A stretch of 64,000 nt of DNA from positions 5,208,001-5,272,000 of the forward strand of contig NZ_CP163525.1 of NCBI RefSeq assembly GCF_041080655.1, in the 5' to 3' direction. This document shows, piece by piece, positions 62,736 to 64,000 of the stretch. Position numbers and translations under genes: made by a program. The stretch's first letter is position 1. Each line of letters opens with the position of its first letter. The notes under the pieces are model-generated. The model saw nothing but the letters and a program-made list of their open reading frames with translations, made no database searches and was not told the origin of the DNA. This DNA is from Streptomyces sp. CG4 (GTDB taxonomy: Bacteria; Actinomycetota; Actinomycetes; Streptomycetales; Streptomycetaceae).

Positions 62736-63563
62736 TCACCGCCGTTTTCCGGGTGCGGGAGCCGTGCGCGAGCCGCCGCGATAGCGCCCCGGTGTCACCC
62801 CGACCAACTTCCTGAAGTGCCGGGTGAGATGGGCCTGGTCGTAGAACCCGGTGGCCGAGGCCACCTCGCCCGGTGCCAGGCCGTCCAGCAGCAGCCGCCG
62901 GGCCCGCCCGACCCGCCGCGACATCAGGTACTGGTGCGGGGCGATGCCGTACGCGCCGCTGAACGCCCGTACCAGATGGGCGGGATGGGCGTGCAGCAGC
63001 CGCGCCGCCTCCGCCAGCGAGACACCGTCGACGACCCGGGCGTCGAGCAGTTCCCGCAGCCGCCGGCCGAGCACCGGGTCCGGGCGGTGCGGCGGTACGT
63101 TCGTGCGCCGCCGCAGATGGTCCCGCAGCCGCTCCCCGACGAGGGTCAGCCGGCTCTCCGCCTCCAGTTCGTCACCGGGCCGGGCGAGGGCGGAGTGCAG
63201 CCGCCCGACGCGCTGCCGCAGCAGCGGATCGCGCAGATCGGGGGTGTCGACGGCGGCGCCGATCAGGTCCTCGCCCAGCCGGCTGCCGTCGAGGTAGACG
63301 ACGCGCTTGCGGAAGCCGTCCGGAGTGGCGGGCGAGCCGTTGTGCGGTACGTGCGGCGGCAGCAGTGAGACGGTGTCCAGCGGGGTGCTGTGCTCATGCC
63401 GATCGAGGTCGTACCGTACGGCCCCGTCGTCCACGATGAGCAGCGTCCAGGCGTCGTGGACGTGCATCGGGTAGGCGTACTCGGTGAAGTGGGCGTGGAA
63501 GACCTCCACGACACCCGGGATGCGCGGGCGCCAGGCGGAGACTTCCTGCTGGTCGGCGGCCAC
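62736..63563 (-). CDS. AraC-family regulator
   Basis: 275 aa. N-terminal cupin-like sensor (VFHAHFTEYAYPMHVHDAWTLLIVDDG; His-rich) and two C-terminal HTH motifs (SLAEAARLLHAHPAHLVRAF; EVASATGFYDQAHLTRHFRK). GTG 63563 is 6 nt after TACGTT (63570-63575). Divergent from the DUF2000 gene by only 49 bp, so that gene is its likely target. Confidence 0.9.
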   Translation of the reverse strand: MAADQQEVSAWRPRIPGVVEVFHAHFTEYAYPMHVHDAWTLLIVDDGAVRYDLDRHEHSTPLDTVSLLPPHVPHNGSPATPDGFRKRVVYLDGSRLGEDLIGAAVDTPDLRDPLLRQRVGRLHSALARPGDELEAESRLTLVGERLRDHLRRRTNVPPHRPDPVLGRRLRELLDARVVDGVSLAEAARLLHAHPAHLVRAFSGAYGIAPHQYLMSRRVGRARRLLLDGLAPGEVASATGFYDQAHLTRHFRKLVGVTPGRYRGGSRTAPAPGKRR

Positions 63564-63612
63564 GCAAAGAACGTACAAGACCGGCCGCCGGTCCGCCCGG
63601 CAGTCTCGCTGC

Positions 63613-64000
63613 ATGAACACCGAACCGATCCCCACCGAGCCCGTCCGCTTCGACACGAAGATCGCCGTACTGCTGCGCGCGGACCTGGAGCCCTGGCAGC
63701 GCCTGAATGTCACCGCGTTCCTGGTCAGCGGCCTCGGCAGCCAGGTCCCGGAGGTGATCGGCGAGCCGTACGAGGACGCGGACGGCGTCGGCTACCTCCC
63801 CATGTTCCGCCAGCCGGTGCTGGTCTTCGAGGGCTCCAAGGAGACCCTGAAGGCGGCCCACGGCAGGGCACTGAGCCGCGCCCTGCCCCGCGCCGTCTTC
63901 ACCTCGGACCTGTTCACGACGGGCAACGACCGCGACAACCGCGCGGCCGTGCGGGCCGTACCGACCGCCGAGCTGGACCTGGTGGGGCTGGCGGTGTACG
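63613..64000 (+). CDS. DUF2000 protein (runs off window end)
   Basis: The first 129 codons are inside the window. ATG 63613; FDTKIAVLLRADLEPWQRLNVTAFLVSG and YLPMFRQPVLVFEG match DUF2000, small proteins of unknown function often paired with AraC regulators. CAGTCT sits 6 nt before the ATG, a weak -10 that echoes the leaderless spacing. Confidence 0.85.
   Translation, partial: MNTEPIPTEPVRFDTKIAVLLRADLEPWQRLNVTAFLVSGLGSQVPEVIGEPYEDADGVGYLPMFRQPVLVFEGSKETLKAAHGRALSRALPRAVFTSDLFTTGNDRDNRAAVRAVPTAELDLVGLAVY

Overview
The window is high-GC (roughly 70% or more) actinobacterial DNA with dense, third-position-GC-biased genes, many GTG starts and many ATGA/GTGA stop-start overlaps. The gene content (glnR, nur, devA/devB, rsiG, mshA/mshD, XRE-DUF397 pairs, putative sulfur leader peptide) marks it as a Streptomyces chromosome core region. 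From memory the order matches the S. coelicolor stretch from about SCO4145 (ppk) to about SCO4206; this synteny statement is recall, not a search.

Layout. 0-8 kb: truncated ppk, a YtrA-type GntR/ABC operon under a large perfect palindrome, mshD, and a TPR/AAA-ATPase pair. 7.6-16 kb is accessory: a broken Uma2 gene, an XRE-DUF397-DUF397 cluster behind a palindromic operator, a polymorphic-toxin cassette (DUF6507-like small protein, large toxin with a PD-(D/E)XK-like C-terminus and a one-base frameshift, Imm49-type immunity protein, DUF6177-like protein) and a VapBC-like pair. 16-24.6 kb: NmrA/MarR divergent pair, MprAB-like two-component system, HtrA-like protease, LacI regulator, glnR. 24.6-29.7 kb: MoaD-like protein, a membrane protein, and a sulfur locus (DUF1416/SseC, thiosulfate sulfurtransferase, cysteine-containing leader peptide), DUF2993, DUF3099, DsrE. 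29.5-31.4 kb: a second XRE-DUF397 cluster. 31.5-39.4 kb: nitrobindin, nur, ygfZ-like, dtd, rsiG, Eis-like acetyltransferase and the developmental genes devE/devA/devB. 39.4-46.6 kb: a MITE-like element, a double aminoglycoside-phosphotransferase-fold protein, TetR, HelD/HelR-like helicase, RraA-like protein and a decayed FAD oxidoreductase. 46.8-55.1 kb: class II UvrA, LysE/MocR pair, a MerR-PP2C fusion, TPR protein and a TetR/TetX-like divergent pair. 55-64 kb: XRE regulator, HbhA-like protein, DUF2516, receiver-SpoIIE phosphatase, NlpC/P60 hydrolase, methyltransferase, mshA, YbjN, and an AraC/DUF2000 divergent pair.

A theme seen directly in the sequence is promoter architecture. About twenty genes have a TANNNT -10 element followed by 6-8 nt and then the start codon, which predicts leaderless mRNAs. 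It fixes start codons for mshD, nur, devE, devA, the helicase, UvrA and others. The devE and devA promoters share both this geometry and a 17-bp palindrome.

Functional themes are mycothiol (mshA, mshD), nitrogen and nickel regulation (glnR, nur), sulfur trafficking, sporulation control (rsiG, devE/A/B) and intercellular conflict (toxin cassette, XRE-DUF397, VapBC). The strongest candidates for new biology are the frameshifted toxin cassette, the shared devE/devA promoter-operator module, the MITE-like element at 39.4 kb, and the MerR-PP2C fusion.
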